A stretch of 5,617 nucleotides of DNA from Desulfobacteraceae bacterium (lineage in GTDB: Bacteria; Desulfobacterota; DSM-4660; Desulfatiglandales; Desulfatiglandaceae). Positions 5,147 through 5,617 of this stretch are shown here, in pieces. The translations under genes were made by a program, and so were the position numbers. The stretch's first letter is position 1, and every line of letters begins with the position of its first letter. The notes beneath the pieces are model-generated. The model was not told where the DNA came from and did no database searches. It was given only the letters and a program-made list of their open reading frames with translations. The stretch lies in contig JAUWPC010000228.1 in NCBI GenBank assembly GCA_030611815.1, positions 1-5,617 of the forward strand, written 5' to 3'.

Positions 5147-5617
5147 GCGCGCCAGTACTTATCAGGGCCTTTATCACGGCACAAATAGGGAGGCCCACTA
5201 CATTTGTATAAGAGCCTGAAATCGATTCCACCATAAAGGAGCCTACACCCTGTATGGCATAGCCCCCGGCCTTTCCAAAGGGTTCCCCTGTGCTGATATA
5301 GGCTTCTATCTCTTCTTTTTTTAATCCTTTGAAACGAACTGCCGTGCTTACAGCCTCGGAATGGGTAATCTCTCCTAAAGGGTTCAAGATGCAGAAACCC
5401 GTAACTACTGAATGCTCGACCCCGCTCAGAAGACGAAGCATCTCCCTTGCTTCCGCATCATCCTGTGGCTTTCCGAGAATCCTGTTTTTGATGACCACGA
5501 TGGTATCCGCTCCGAGAATCCATGATGAGCCTGCAAGGGGGTAGACCCTGGTCGCCTTTTTTTCAGCCAAGACCCGGGATATCCGCAATGGTTCACCTCC
5601 CATCTCTTTTTCATCAA
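5118..5617 (-). CDS. maf: Maf-family nucleoside triphosphate pyrophosphatase (5' end outside window)
   Basis: Maf proteins hydrolyse non-canonical or excess nucleoside triphosphates to monophosphates and pyrophosphate, cleaning the nucleotide pool; the YhdE-type branch prefers dTTP/UTP. The visible 165 residues start in mid-protein with DEKEMGGEP, the usual stretch after the N-terminal SxSPRR loop. About 30 residues are therefore missing, judging by a family length of 190-200. Motifs numbered from the first complete codon are LAEKKA (16-21), GADTIV with catalytic D37, LGKP with K49, LSGVEHSVVTG (63-73), GKAGGYAIQG with K115 and Q122, and GSYTNVVGLP (134-143). The GKAGxYxIQG and GSYxNVVGLP forms point to the dTTP/UTP type rather than the YceF (m7GTP) type. 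The internal ATG at 5603 is not the start, because homology continues upstream of it. The stop is TGA at 5120-5118. The last codons overlap the end of rlmB on the other strand. Confidence 0.93.
   Translation of the reverse strand, partial: DEKEMGGEPLRISRVLAEKKATRVYPLAGSSWILGADTIVVIKNRILGKPQDDAEAREMLRLLSGVEHSVVTGFCILNPLGEITHSEAVSTAVRFKGLKKEEIEAYISTGEPFGKAGGYAIQGVGSFMVESISGSYTNVVGLPICAVIKALISTGALKTFPRPSA

Overview
The window holds a compact run of bacterial housekeeping genes and two intergenic clusters of short repeats. The lineage is inferred. Medium GC, the FmdB-like / ispF / cysS / uvrB order, the protein style and the GATTG-type and GACAGGAT-type intergenic repeats suggest a Desulfobacterota (former Deltaproteobacteria) genome. 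No rRNA gene or other taxonomic marker is present to confirm it.

Layout. Bases 1-164 (+) are the 3' end of a small FmdB-type zinc-ribbon gene whose start lies outside the window. Bases 165-273 are an intergenic element: an imperfect inverted repeat of the GACAGGAT type with a five-unit heptamer array (GATTGAA-like) in its loop. Next, on the + strand and tightly packed, come ispF (274-750, MEP isoprenoid pathway), cysS (755-2218, cysteinyl-tRNA synthetase, 4 bases later) and uvrB (2211-4202, nucleotide excision repair, overlapping cysS by 8 bases). This spacing indicates one transcript with translational coupling. Bases 4203-4408 hold a second, larger heptamer cluster: three more GATTGNN arrays, two as direct repeats and one inverted, plus a CCGYAAC-type heptamer array. 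An rlmB-like SpoU/TrmH-family 23S rRNA 2'-O-methyltransferase follows (about 4409-5146, +). On the - strand is a maf-family nucleotide pyrophosphatase gene (5118-5617), cut at its 5' end by the window edge. It converges on rlmB and overlaps it by 29 bases.

How the genes relate. The products serve unrelated core functions: isoprenoid precursor synthesis, tRNA charging, DNA repair, rRNA modification and nucleotide-pool sanitation. They are linked by chromosomal packing rather than by a shared pathway. I see no mobile-element gene, CRISPR array, toxin-antitoxin pair, defence island, tRNA or rRNA.

The parts most worth a second look are the heptamer repeats and the rlmB 5' end. The conserved rlmB N-terminus (GFHGVRDTL) is encoded upstream of the first ordinary start codon, and the reading frame behind it runs straight into a heptamer array without any ATG, GTG or TTG. 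I did not find convincing evidence of a new multi-gene system.
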